A stretch of DNA of 5,175 nt from Comamonadaceae bacterium. Lineage in GTDB: Bacteria > Pseudomonadota > Gammaproteobacteria > Burkholderiales > Burkholderiaceae_C. Positions 1 through 5,100 of the stretch are shown here, one piece after another (within the stretch, counting starts at the first letter, position 1; every line of letters begins with the position of its first letter). The DNA lies in NCBI GenBank assembly GCA_947455585.1, contig CANGOY010000159.1, positions 1 to 5,175 of the forward strand. The letters run 5' to 3'. The notes beneath the pieces were generated by a model. It saw nothing but the letters and a program-made list of their open reading frames with translations, made no database searches and was not told the origin of the DNA. Made by a program: the position numbers and the translations under genes.

Positions 1-390
1 GGCCTCACGCCACAAGAAGTGGTCGTGAACAAAACCACCTTGGTCACCCAGGGTGCAGCCACATTGCTCAGCATCCCAGACTCATTTGATGTGGCTTGGC
101 GACGCGTAGGCTTGGCATTGGACCGCACAGGCTTCACCGTGGAAGACCGCGACCGTGCGCAAGGCGTTTACTTTGTGCGCTACGTGGACACCACACCCAA
201 AGAAGAAAAAGGCTTCTTCAGCAAAATGTTCAGCAGCTCAACGCCTGACGCAGGCCCTGTCAAGTACCGCATCGCCGTGCGTAAAACTGACAACACCAGC
301 GAAGTCACGGTGCAAAACGCAGCGGGCACAACTGAGAACAGCCCAGTTTCACAGCGCATCTTAAAGCTGTTGGCCGACGACCTGCGCTGA
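1..390 (+). CDS. bamC: Outer membrane protein assembly factor BamC, C-terminal part (5' end outside window)
   Basis: The reading frame is open from the first base and ends at TGA 388-390, giving the last 129 residues of a longer protein. BamC (NlpB) is a lipoprotein subunit of the BAM complex, which inserts beta-barrel proteins into the outer membrane. Visible residues fit the C-terminal helix-grip domain of the betaproteobacterial form: the stretch SFDVAWRRVGLALDR (fragment residues 28-42), then GFTVEDRDRAQGVYFVRYVD (44-63), then a charged linker with KEEKGFFSKMF (67-77), and a final strand-helix ending ILKLLADDLR. The lipobox and N-terminal domain lie upstream and cannot be seen. Internal GTG codons at 19 and 25 are not the start, since codons 1-6 (GLTPQE) are also open. 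The next gene follows after 24 bp on the same strand, so the two are probably cotranscribed. In related genomes bamC commonly follows dapA, which I would expect just left of the window (family knowledge, not seen). Confidence 0.85.
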   Translation, partial: GLTPQEVVVNKTTLVTQGAATLLSIPDSFDVAWRRVGLALDRTGFTVEDRDRAQGVYFVRYVDTTPKEEKGFFSKMFSSSTPDAGPVKYRIAVRKTDNTSEVTVQNAAGTTENSPVSQRILKLLADDLR

Positions 391-414
391 TTGGTGCGGT
401 TTTGAGTTTGCGCG

Positions 415-1200
415 ATGCTGCGCTTTAAAAGCCTGGGTAGCGGCAGCTCAGGCAACGCCACTTTGGTTGAAGCCCAAAGTGGCGCACACACCACCCGTCT
501 TCTCATCGATTGCGGCGTTCGTCTTCGCGACCTTGAGGCACGCCTGATAGAGGCTGGCACCTGTGCCGAAGACCTCAATGCCATCTTCATCACACACGAA
601 CATGGCGACCACATTGGCTGCGCACGCAGCTTCGTCAAACGCTATTCCACGCCGCTTTGGATGAGCCAAGGGACTTGGCTGGCTGTGAATGACGAGTCTT
701 GGGCACCATTTCAACACTTGCTGAATATCGCGCGTGACGGCTGCACCATCGAAATAGGGGCCCTGCAGGCTTCTCCTTTCACCGTGCCACACGACGCGCG
801 GGAACCCTTGCAACTGCGCTGCTCGGATGGCAACCGGCATTTGGGGCTTGTCACAGACTTGGGTCATGCCTCATCACATGTGGTCGAATCACTGCAAGGC
901 TGTCATGCCTTATTACTAGAAGCCAACCACGACTCCGCGATGCTGCAGGCTTCCAGCTACCCCAGTTTTTTAAAACAACGCGTGGCGGGCCCTTGGGGGC
1001 ATTTGGCCAACCATGCGGCGGCCGACTTATTGGCTCGCGTCAAACATGCCCAACTCAACTATGTGCTGGCCGCACACCTGAGTGAGCGCAACAACACGCC
1101 AGAGCTTGCGCGTGCGAGCCTGAGCAACGCCTTAGGCTGTACACCCATAGACATTGCCATTGCTGACCCCATCACGGGCTCAGCTTGGGTAACCGTCTGA
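415..1200 (+). CDS. MBL-fold metallo-hydrolase, YycJ/WalJ-like
   Basis: The product has 261 residues, a usual length for the family. The N-terminus carries SLGSGSSGNATLVE (residues 6-19), typical of YycJ/WalJ-like members of the metallo-beta-lactamase fold. The metal site is visible: THEHGDH at 60-66 supplies H61, H63, D65 and H66; H126 (VPHDA), D148 (TDLG) and H221 (AAHLSERNN) are the expected remaining ligands, so the enzyme looks catalytically intact with two metal ions. No signal peptide is present, so it should be cytoplasmic. Related proteins are predicted phosphodiesterases or nucleases acting on nucleic acid, but the substrate of the proteobacterial branch is not established to my knowledge. 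Start ATG 415 is chosen because the conserved motif follows at once; the ribosome site is weak (GAG at 404-406). The gene lies 24 bp after bamC and is followed by a stem-loop terminator, so it is probably the last gene of the bamC unit. Confidence 0.9.
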   Translation: MLRFKSLGSGSSGNATLVEAQSGAHTTRLLIDCGVRLRDLEARLIEAGTCAEDLNAIFITHEHGDHIGCARSFVKRYSTPLWMSQGTWLAVNDESWAPFQHLLNIARDGCTIEIGALQASPFTVPHDAREPLQLRCSDGNRHLGLVTDLGHASSHVVESLQGCHALLLEANHDSAMLQASSYPSFLKQRVAGPWGHLANHAAADLLARVKHAQLNYVLAAHLSERNNTPELARASLSNALGCTPIDIAIADPITGSAWVTV

Positions 1201-1227
1201 ACCACGCAATGAAAAATCGCCCATGAA

Positions 1228-1251
1228 AAAAGCCACCCGAAGGTGGCTTTT
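1228..1251. terminator. Bidirectional intrinsic terminator between convergent genes
   Basis: AGCCACC (1231-1237) pairs perfectly with GGTGGCT (1242-1248) around a 4-base loop, and A/T pairs lengthen the stem to 10 bp (1228-1251). Read on the minus strand the loop is TTCG closed by C-G, an extra-stable tetraloop, and is followed by six T (complement of A 1226-1231): a textbook terminator for the lipoprotein gene ending at 1272. Read on the plus strand the tail is four T, a weaker terminator for the hydrolase gene ending at 1200. Confidence 0.9.
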
Positions 1252-1271
1252 GCATTCAGTTCGAAAACTGA

Positions 1272-1442
1272 TTACTTGCTGGCAGCGTCAGAAGCTGGTG
1301 CAGCGGCTTCAGAAGCCACAGAAGCGGCTTCAACAGCAGCAGAAGCCACAGGAGCTGCTTCAACAGCAGGAGCTTCTTTTTTGCCGCAAGCGACGAGAGC
1401 GGCAGCAGCCAACAAAGATGCCAACAGGATTGACTTGTTCAT
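1272..1442 (-). CDS. Small alanine-rich lipoprotein, function unknown
   Basis: The product has 56 residues. A signal peptide of type II is clear: MNK, a hydrophobic core of Leu and Ala (residues 5-17), then lipobox LVAC with the lipidated C19, followed by GKKE. The mature chain is only about 38 residues, almost all Ala, Val, Ser, Glu and Pro, and contains two 10-residue repeats (AVEAAPVASA at 26-35, AVEAASVASE at 36-45). It has no Cys other than C19 and no recognisable domain. Residue 20 is Gly rather than Asp, so outer-membrane sorting is likely (inference from the general +2 rule). ATG 1440-1442 is chosen over an upstream in-frame ATG because AAGGA lies 8 bases before it and the signal peptide begins there. 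A near-consensus promoter and a strong terminator make this a self-contained, probably well-expressed transcript. Similar short Ala-rich lipoproteins with LVACGKK are, as I recall, common in Comamonadaceae; their role is unknown. The low-complexity tail could be a spacer or peptidoglycan-facing tether, but nothing here proves that. Confidence 0.85.
   Translation of the reverse strand: MNKSILLASLLAAAALVACGKKEAPAVEAAPVASAAVEAASVASEAAAPASDAASK
1310..1369. repeat. Two adjacent 30-bp direct repeats inside the lipoprotein gene
   Basis: Bases 1310-1339 and 1340-1369 are the same 30-bp unit repeated head to tail, differing at two positions (1322 a against 1352 g; 1326 g against 1356 t), so 28 of 30 match. 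The unit is exactly ten codons, so the frame is kept; the protein repeats are AVEAAPVASA and AVEAASVASE. The near-identity at DNA level suggests a fairly recent duplication rather than ancient protein repetition. Confidence 0.9.
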
Positions 1443-1450
1443 TTTGATAT

Positions 1451-1455
1451 TCCTT
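1451..1455 (-). promoter_or_regulatory. Shine-Dalgarno of the small lipoprotein gene
   Basis: The minus strand reads AAGGA, followed by an 8-base spacer and ATG at 1440-1442. It is the clearest ribosome binding site in the window and fixes the start of this gene. Confidence 0.8.
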
Positions 1456-1470
1456 AAAGGGGGATGAAAA

Positions 1471-1486
1471 CAATTTCCGGAAATTG
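1471..1486. promoter_or_regulatory. Perfect 16-bp palindrome in the lipoprotein leader
   Basis: CAATTTCC is followed directly by its reverse complement GGAAATTG. It lies in the predicted 5' untranslated region, about 30 bases before the start codon. On the minus strand it is followed by TTTT. It could be a DNA operator, or in RNA a 6-bp stem with loop CCGG. A second small hairpin, TGTGG/CCACA with a 6-base loop, sits beside it at 1488-1503. The structure is seen; the role is not known. Confidence 0.45.
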
Positions 1487-1542
1487 CTGTGGCTTGCACC
1501 ACAACCGAGCTGATGGACTCGAGCCCGCCAACTCAGACGAGA

Positions 1543-1571
1543 ATTATAGGGTATATCCTATAAGTTTTCAA
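1543..1571 (-). promoter_or_regulatory. Sigma-70 promoter of the small lipoprotein gene
   Basis: On the minus strand TTGAAA (1571-1566) and TATAAT (1548-1543) are separated by exactly 17 bp, matching 11 of 12 consensus positions. Transcription should begin near 1536-1538, giving a leader of about 95 nt before ATG 1442. It is the best promoter visible in the window. Confidence 0.8.
1544..1563. promoter_or_regulatory. Operator-like inverted repeat over the lipoprotein promoter
   Basis: TTATAGG (1544-1550) and CCTATAA (1557-1563) form a perfect inverted repeat with a 6-bp centre. It covers the -10 box and nearly all of the spacer up to the -35 box, the position where a dimeric repressor would block RNA polymerase. 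The arms overlap TATAAT, so part of the symmetry may be chance. I do not recognise it as the site of a known regulator. Confidence 0.45.
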
Positions 1572-1606
1572 AATACCTTGTCAGCCTGGCGTCAAGCTCG
1601 CAGCGC

Positions 1607-2737
1607 TCATGCACCAGCATGAAGCCAGCCATCGTCGCACCACTCCATTAGCAAGCTGAGTGCTTCTGTACTGGCTTTGGCTAAATCATCTTGAGACAAT
1701 TCGCGGGCATCTGCCAGCTGACGCATCAAAGCGGCGTCTTTACCCGCCGCGCGCCAGCTTTCGCCGTTCAAGAAAATGTGATGCGCGTCATACATCATCT
1801 TGCTTCGTCGGTCTAAACGCACGAATTTAAGCTGATTGGGTGTGTCGCCAATTTCAAACCACACATTGGCTTTAGGCTCGGTCAGGTACTCACCCAAAGC
1901 ACGTTGCAGCGCTTTAGGGTCTTTTAGCGCTTTTTGCAAGGCAGATTTAGCAAAGTCAGCCAAACCTTCGGGCATTGCTGCAGGTTTGGATACGGCGGGC
2001 TGTGTGGCATCTTTGTACAAATCGCAACCTGCTGCGTCTTCTGCACCTTCGCTCAAACGCACCAACAACTCACGGGCCAAGTCGCCGGTTTGGGGCACAC
2101 GGAAACCAATGGAGTAAGTCATGCACTCACCCTTTGCAATACCGTCGTGGGCGTAACGCGGGGGCAAATACAGCATGTCGCCTGGGTTGAGCACCCAGTC
2201 GTGCTCGGGCTTGAAGTTGGCCAAAATTTTCAATGGCATGTCAGGCACCAGCGACAAGTCTTTTTGGCGGCCAATGCGCCAGCGGCGTTGGCCGTGGGCT
2301 TGCAACAAAAACACGTCGTAGCTGTCAAAGTGAGGCCCCACGCCACCACCTTCGGTGGCGTAGCTGATCATCACATCGTCCAAACGGGCATCTGGAATGA
2401 AGCGAAATTGCTGCATCAAAGCGGCCACACGGTCATCGTGCAAATCCACGCCTTGCACCAACAAGGTCCAATCGCGCTCGGTCAGTTTAGGGATGGCGCG
2501 GCGCTTGAAGGGGCCGCGCTGCATTTGCCAGTCACGCTTGCCGTCATTAGCGCCCATGACCAAACGGGACTCGACCTCGTTTTGCTCGGCCAAATCAAAA
2601 AGCTCGGGGCGGCTCAGTAAGGCTTTGAATTCGGGAATGGCTTGGCGCACCAACAAGGGCTTGCGCTGCCAGTAGGTGGTCATAAATTCGGCGGGGCTGA
2701 TGCCGCCGAGCAGGGTCAGGGGTTTGTTCACATGCAT
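1607..2737 (-). CDS. roxA: Cupin/JmjC-type ribosomal protein oxygenase, RoxA (YcfD)-like
   Basis: The product has 376 residues, against about 373 for E. coli RoxA/YcfD, the 2-oxoglutarate and Fe(II) dependent oxygenase that hydroxylates an arginine of ribosomal protein L16 (uL16). The JmjC core is clear: LDDVMISYATEGGGVGPHFD (119-138) holds the iron ligands H136 and D138, and YAHDG supplies H197. RRWRIG (151-156), PGDMLYLPPR (185-194) and YSIGFRVP (208-215) match the family. The N-terminal segment (WQRKPLLV 23-30, ESRLV 56-60, WTLLVQGVD 90-98) and a C-terminal winged-helix-like region of about 150 residues complete the usual order. ATG 2735-2737 is preferred because LTLLGG aligns with the family N-terminus; the 48-codon upstream extension runs antisense into slyD and looks non-coding. 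No Shine-Dalgarno is visible. It diverges from slyD by 19 bp. I see no clear terminator after the stop, so some readthrough toward the lipoprotein gene is possible. The exact substrate here is inferred from family resemblance. Confidence 0.9.
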   Translation of the reverse strand: MHVNKPLTLLGGISPAEFMTTYWQRKPLLVRQAIPEFKALLSRPELFDLAEQNEVESRLVMGANDGKRDWQMQRGPFKRRAIPKLTERDWTLLVQGVDLHDDRVAALMQQFRFIPDARLDDVMISYATEGGGVGPHFDSYDVFLLQAHGQRRWRIGRQKDLSLVPDMPLKILANFKPEHDWVLNPGDMLYLPPRYAHDGIAKGECMTYSIGFRVPQTGDLARELLVRLSEGAEDAAGCDLYKDATQPAVSKPAAMPEGLADFAKSALQKALKDPKALQRALGEYLTEPKANVWFEIGDTPNQLKFVRLDRRSKMMYDAHHIFLNGESWRAAGKDAALMRQLADARELSQDDLAKASTEALSLLMEWCDDGWLHAGA

Positions 2738-2768
2738 CGTGCGACAATTTTGCCCTATGGAAATTACA
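2738..2768. promoter_or_regulatory. Compact roxA/slyD divergent control region (candidate -10 boxes)
   Basis: Only bases 2738-2756 lie between the two start codons, so promoters must overlap coding sequence. A candidate roxA -10 is TGTAAT on the minus strand (2768-2763, five of six matches), inside slyD codons 3-4. Candidate slyD -10 is GACAAT (2743-2748, four of six, preceded by TG at 2740-2741), which would start transcription within a few bases of ATG 2757. Neither has a convincing -35 element, so these calls are weak. Confidence 0.25.
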
Positions 2769-3281
2769 CAACACTGCGTGGTCGGCTTAACTTGGACCTT
2801 GAAAGACACTTTGGGCGAGGTGCTGGACGAATTGGACAGCCCCGTCGAGTTTTTGGTGGGCGGCGATGACTTGCTGGCCAAGATTGAAGAAGCCCTGCAA
2901 GGCCACAGCGTGGGCGACCACCTTGACTTGCAGCTAGAACCCGAGGAAGCCTTTGGCGACTATGACGAAAACTTGGTGTTTTTAGAAGCGCGCTCGCTTT
3001 TCCCAAAGGAACTGGAAGAAGGCCACACGGTCGAAGGTCACGCCCTGCCCGCTGGCTGCAACCCAGACGCGCCACAAGACCTGCTCTACACCGTGACCGA
3101 GCTCTACCCCGAACATGTGGTGTTAGACGGCAACCACCCGCTGGCCGGCATTGCGATTCGCATTCACCTTGATGTGCAATCGGTGCGTGAAGCCACGCAG
3201 GACGAGCAAGAACGTGGCACTTTGGGCACAGGCTTCTTCAAGATTGAAGCTCAAGCACCGGGCAACGATTTGTTGCACTGA
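2757..3281 (+). CDS. slyD: SlyD-like FKBP-type peptidyl-prolyl isomerase/chaperone, tailless
   Basis: The product has 174 residues. SlyD is a cytoplasmic two-domain protein: an FKBP fold that isomerises prolyl bonds, and an inserted IF (insert-in-flap) domain that binds unfolded chains. The FKBP start (CVVGLTWTLKDTLGEVLDE, residues 7-25), the loop with AFGDYDENLV (65-74), an IF insert at about 75-125, and the returning strand DGNHPLAGIAIRIHLDV (124-140) with VREATQDE (143-150) match E. coli SlyD in order. The C-terminus ends GNDLLH: the His/Cys-rich metal-binding tail of E. coli SlyD is absent, so a nickel-delivery role is unlikely (inference). ATG 2757 is chosen because the family N-terminus begins there; the upstream 27 codons overlap roxA and look random. 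No Shine-Dalgarno is visible before it. Its stop is one base from the dut stop on the other strand. Confidence 0.9.
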   Translation: MEITQHCVVGLTWTLKDTLGEVLDELDSPVEFLVGGDDLLAKIEEALQGHSVGDHLDLQLEPEEAFGDYDENLVFLEARSLFPKELEEGHTVEGHALPAGCNPDAPQDLLYTVTELYPEHVVLDGNHPLAGIAIRIHLDVQSVREATQDEQERGTLGTGFFKIEAQAPGNDLLH

Positions 3282-3282
3282 T

Positions 3283-3732
3283 TTACTTCTTACCCGTCGA
3301 GCCGTAACCGCCCTCACCGCGCTCCGTCGGCGCGGCAAACTCGTTCACCACATTGAACTGAGCTTGTACTACCGGCACGATGACCAACTGAGCCAAGCGC
3401 TCCATGGGCTCCAAGGTAAAGGCCACATCGCTGCGGTTCCAAGCGCTGACCATCAGTTGGCCTTGGTAATCGCTGTCAATCAAGCCCACGAGGTTGCCCA
3501 ACACGATGCCGTGTTTATGCCCCAAGCCAGAGCGCGGCAAGATGAGCGCAGCATAGGCGGGGTCGGCCAAATGAATGGCAATGCCCGTGGGCACCAGCTG
3601 CCACGCGTTGGGCTCTAAGGTGATGGGCTCATCCAAGCAAGCACGCAAGTCGAGGCCAGCGCTACCAGGCGTGGCGTATTGCGGCAATTGGTCGGCCATG
3701 CGGGAGTCGAGAATTTTGACGTCGAGTTTCAT
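3283..3732 (-). CDS. dut: Deoxyuridine 5'-triphosphate nucleotidohydrolase (dUTPase)
   Basis: The enzyme, a homotrimer in its family, cleaves dUTP to dUMP and diphosphate, keeping uracil out of DNA and feeding dTMP synthesis. The 149 residues carry all five dUTPase motifs: AGLDLRA (25-31), PRSGLGHKHG (66-75), GLIDSDYQG (83-91) with the catalytic D88 and uracil-stacking Y89, ERLAQL (111-116) and the flexible arm RGEGGYGSTG (138-147). It is close to E. coli Dut over its length. ATG 3730-3732 is preferred because MKLDVKILD is the conserved N-terminus and GAAG lies 5 bases upstream; an in-frame ATG at 3748-3750 would add only MSFEAT and has no ribosome site. It follows coaBC on the same strand with 81 bp between, the classic coaBC(dfp)-dut pairing, and is probably cotranscribed. 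The coaBC stop is in frame with dut, with no other stop between. Confidence 0.95.
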   Translation of the reverse strand: MKLDVKILDSRMADQLPQYATPGSAGLDLRACLDEPITLEPNAWQLVPTGIAIHLADPAYAALILPRSGLGHKHGIVLGNLVGLIDSDYQGQLMVSAWNRSDVAFTLEPMERLAQLVIVPVVQAQFNVVNEFAAPTERGEGGYGSTGKK

Positions 3733-3813
3733 AGTGGCTTCAAATGACATGAACAGAGGTTGAAAATTTAAATGCTGCCAACGGCAACGGTGACTTCGAT
3801 TTGATTGGCTAAA

Positions 3814-5031
3814 TCAGGCGGTCTTCAAGCGCCGAGAAATCTCAGCCACCAACTGGCGGGCCAATGTGAGCTTGCTGGCATGCGGCAATTCTTGACTACC
3901 TTTAGCATCCACCAACAGCAAAGCGTTGTCGTCCAAGCCAAACGTCGCCGGGCCAATATTGCCCACCAACAGGGGCACACCTTTGCGCTCGCGTTTGGCA
4001 GTGGTGTGCTTATGCAAGTCATGGCTTTCAGCCGCAAAACCCACGCAATACAAAGTACCGCTTTGGGCCCGGGCTGACTGAGCCACCCCAGCCAAGATGT
4101 CTGGGTTTTCTACAAAATTGAGCCGGGGCAACTGACCCGAACCGTCTTTTTTGATTTTTTGTCCAGCCACATCGGCCACACGCCAATCGGCCACGGCTGC
4201 GGTGGCCACAAACACAGAAGCTGCATCCACATGCTTGGCAACTGCCGCTTGCATGTCCAAAGCCGAACGCACATCCACGCGTTGCACGCCACGGGGTGTG
4301 GGCAGATGCACAGGGCCAGCAACCAAAGTCACTGCAGCACCCGCTTCATGTGCTGCACGAGCGATAGAAAAACCCATCTTGCCGCTTGATAAGTTGGTGA
4401 TGCCACGCACAGGGTCCATCGCCTCATACGTTGGGCCAGCTGTCACCAGTACATGCTGGCCAGCTAAGACTTTGGGCCGGAAGAACGCGATGAGGTCTTC
4501 CAAAATTTCTTCGGGCTCCAACATGCGGCCATCACCGGTTTCACCACAGGCCTGTTCGCCTTGGCCTACGTCCAACACATGCGCACCATCCGCTGTGAGC
4601 TGCGCCATGTTGCGCTGTGTGGCGGGGTGTTGCCACATTTCACGGTTCATCGCGGGGGCCAAGATTAGGGGCACACTTTCAATCGGGCGGGCCAAGCACA
4701 TAAGGCTCAGCAAGTCGTCAGCGCGTCCATGCAGCAGCTTGGCCATGAAGTCGGCACTGGCGGGGGCCACCACAATGGCGTCGGCCTCTCGGCTCAGATT
4801 GATGTGCGCCATATTGTTGGGTTCACGGGCATCCCATTGCGAGACATACACCGGGCGGTTCGATAAAGCTTGCAGGGTCACCTGTGTCATGAACTGGGCC
4901 GCAGCCTCAGTCATCACCACTTGAACCGTCGCCCCAGCTTTGACCAAGGCACGACACAGTTCCGCCGCTTTATAGCAAGCAATGCCACCACTCAAACCCA
5001 AAACAATGTGCTTATTTGACAGATCAGACAT
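3814..5031 (-). CDS. coaBC: Bifunctional phosphopantothenoylcysteine decarboxylase/phosphopantothenate-cysteine ligase
   Basis: The 405-residue product makes 4'-phosphopantetheine for coenzyme A: the CoaB half joins 4'-phosphopantothenate to cysteine using CTP, and the FMN-dependent CoaC half decarboxylates the product. CoaC is residues 1 to about 190: GLSGGIACYKAAEL (12-25, flavin binding), the catalytic His in MAHINLS (H76), PAMNREMW (126-133, with N129) and ACGETGDGRM (161-170, with catalytic C162). CoaB follows: LVTAGPTYEAMDPVRGITN (195-213), SSGKMG (215-220), AAVADW (278-283) and KIKK (292-295), which binds the CTP-derived intermediate. All expected motifs are present. ATG 5029-5031 is chosen because SDLSNKHIVLG leads straight into the flavin motif; a 26-codon upstream extension would overlap the pyrG start and promoter. 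No good Shine-Dalgarno is seen. It leads the probable coaBC-dut operon and diverges from pyrG. Confidence 0.95.
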   Translation of the reverse strand: MSDLSNKHIVLGLSGGIACYKAAELCRALVKAGATVQVVMTEAAAQFMTQVTLQALSNRPVYVSQWDAREPNNMAHINLSREADAIVVAPASADFMAKLLHGRADDLLSLMCLARPIESVPLILAPAMNREMWQHPATQRNMAQLTADGAHVLDVGQGEQACGETGDGRMLEPEEILEDLIAFFRPKVLAGQHVLVTAGPTYEAMDPVRGITNLSSGKMGFSIARAAHEAGAAVTLVAGPVHLPTPRGVQRVDVRSALDMQAAVAKHVDAASVFVATAAVADWRVADVAGQKIKKDGSGQLPRLNFVENPDILAGVAQSARAQSGTLYCVGFAAESHDLHKHTTAKRERKGVPLLVGNIGPATFGLDDNALLLVDAKGSQELPHASKLTLARQLVAEISRRLKTA

Positions 5032-5054
5032 GGCTCGCAATGTAGCAGAGCGCC

Positions 5055-5060
5055 TATAAT
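5055..5060 (+). promoter_or_regulatory. Candidate -10 box for pyrG
   Basis: A perfect TATAAT lies 40 bp before the pyrG ATG. Transcription would start near 5066-5068 in a pyrimidine-rich stretch (TTTCC). At 17-bp spacing the -35 position holds GGCTCG, a poor match, so the promoter is incomplete or activator-assisted. The complementary strand reads ATTATAGG and might serve the divergent coaBC gene, but I see no matching -35 there either. Confidence 0.5.
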
Positions 5061-5076
5061 TTCGATTTCCACCTAC

Positions 5077-5093
5077 CGGGAGACCATCTCCCG
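5077..5093 (+). promoter_or_regulatory. Perfect hairpin in the pyrG leader
   Basis: CGGGAGA (5077-5083) pairs with TCTCCCG (5087-5093) around loop CCA, ending 7 bases before the pyrG ATG. The left arm contains GGGAG, the only Shine-Dalgarno-like sequence in the leader, though it is 18 bases from the ATG. No T run follows, so it is not a terminator. Translational or start-site control is possible but unproven. Confidence 0.55.
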
Positions 5094-5100
5094 ATCTGGC

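Noticed and set aside
1310..1369. CRISPR-like reading of the tandem repeat
   Set aside because: Only two units with no spacer between them, in frame within a coding sequence.
1223..1467. Two plus-strand open frames across the lipoprotein gene
   Set aside because: They begin inside the terminator or antisense to the lipoprotein; the minus-strand frame has promoter, ribosome site, signal peptide and lipobox.
2341..2360. Perfect CGCCACC/GGTGGCG hairpin inside roxA
   Set aside because: It falls on the conserved ATEGGGVG codons, whose Gly/Ala/Thr codons create the symmetry; no T run follows.
1934..2620. 228-codon open frame antisense to roxA
   Set aside because: It is His/Gln-rich without motifs and lies opposite the conserved JmjC core, so it is a shadow frame.
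2676..2756. 27-codon N-terminal extension of slyD
   Set aside because: It overlaps the roxA start antisense, and SlyD homology begins at ATG 2757.
2738..2881. 48-codon N-terminal extension of roxA
   Set aside because: It runs antisense through the conserved slyD N-terminus, is Ser/Lys/Thr-rich without family resemblance, and the RoxA family N-terminus aligns with ATG 2737.
3802..3816. TGATT/AATCA inverted repeat at the coaBC stop
   Set aside because: The stem is 5 bp and mostly A-T, with no T run; too weak to call a terminator or processing site.
4151..4924. 257-codon open frame antisense to coaBC
   Set aside because: Composition (many Ala, Ser, Arg, Cys) is typical of an antisense shadow; the opposite strand encodes an intact CoaBC with all motifs.
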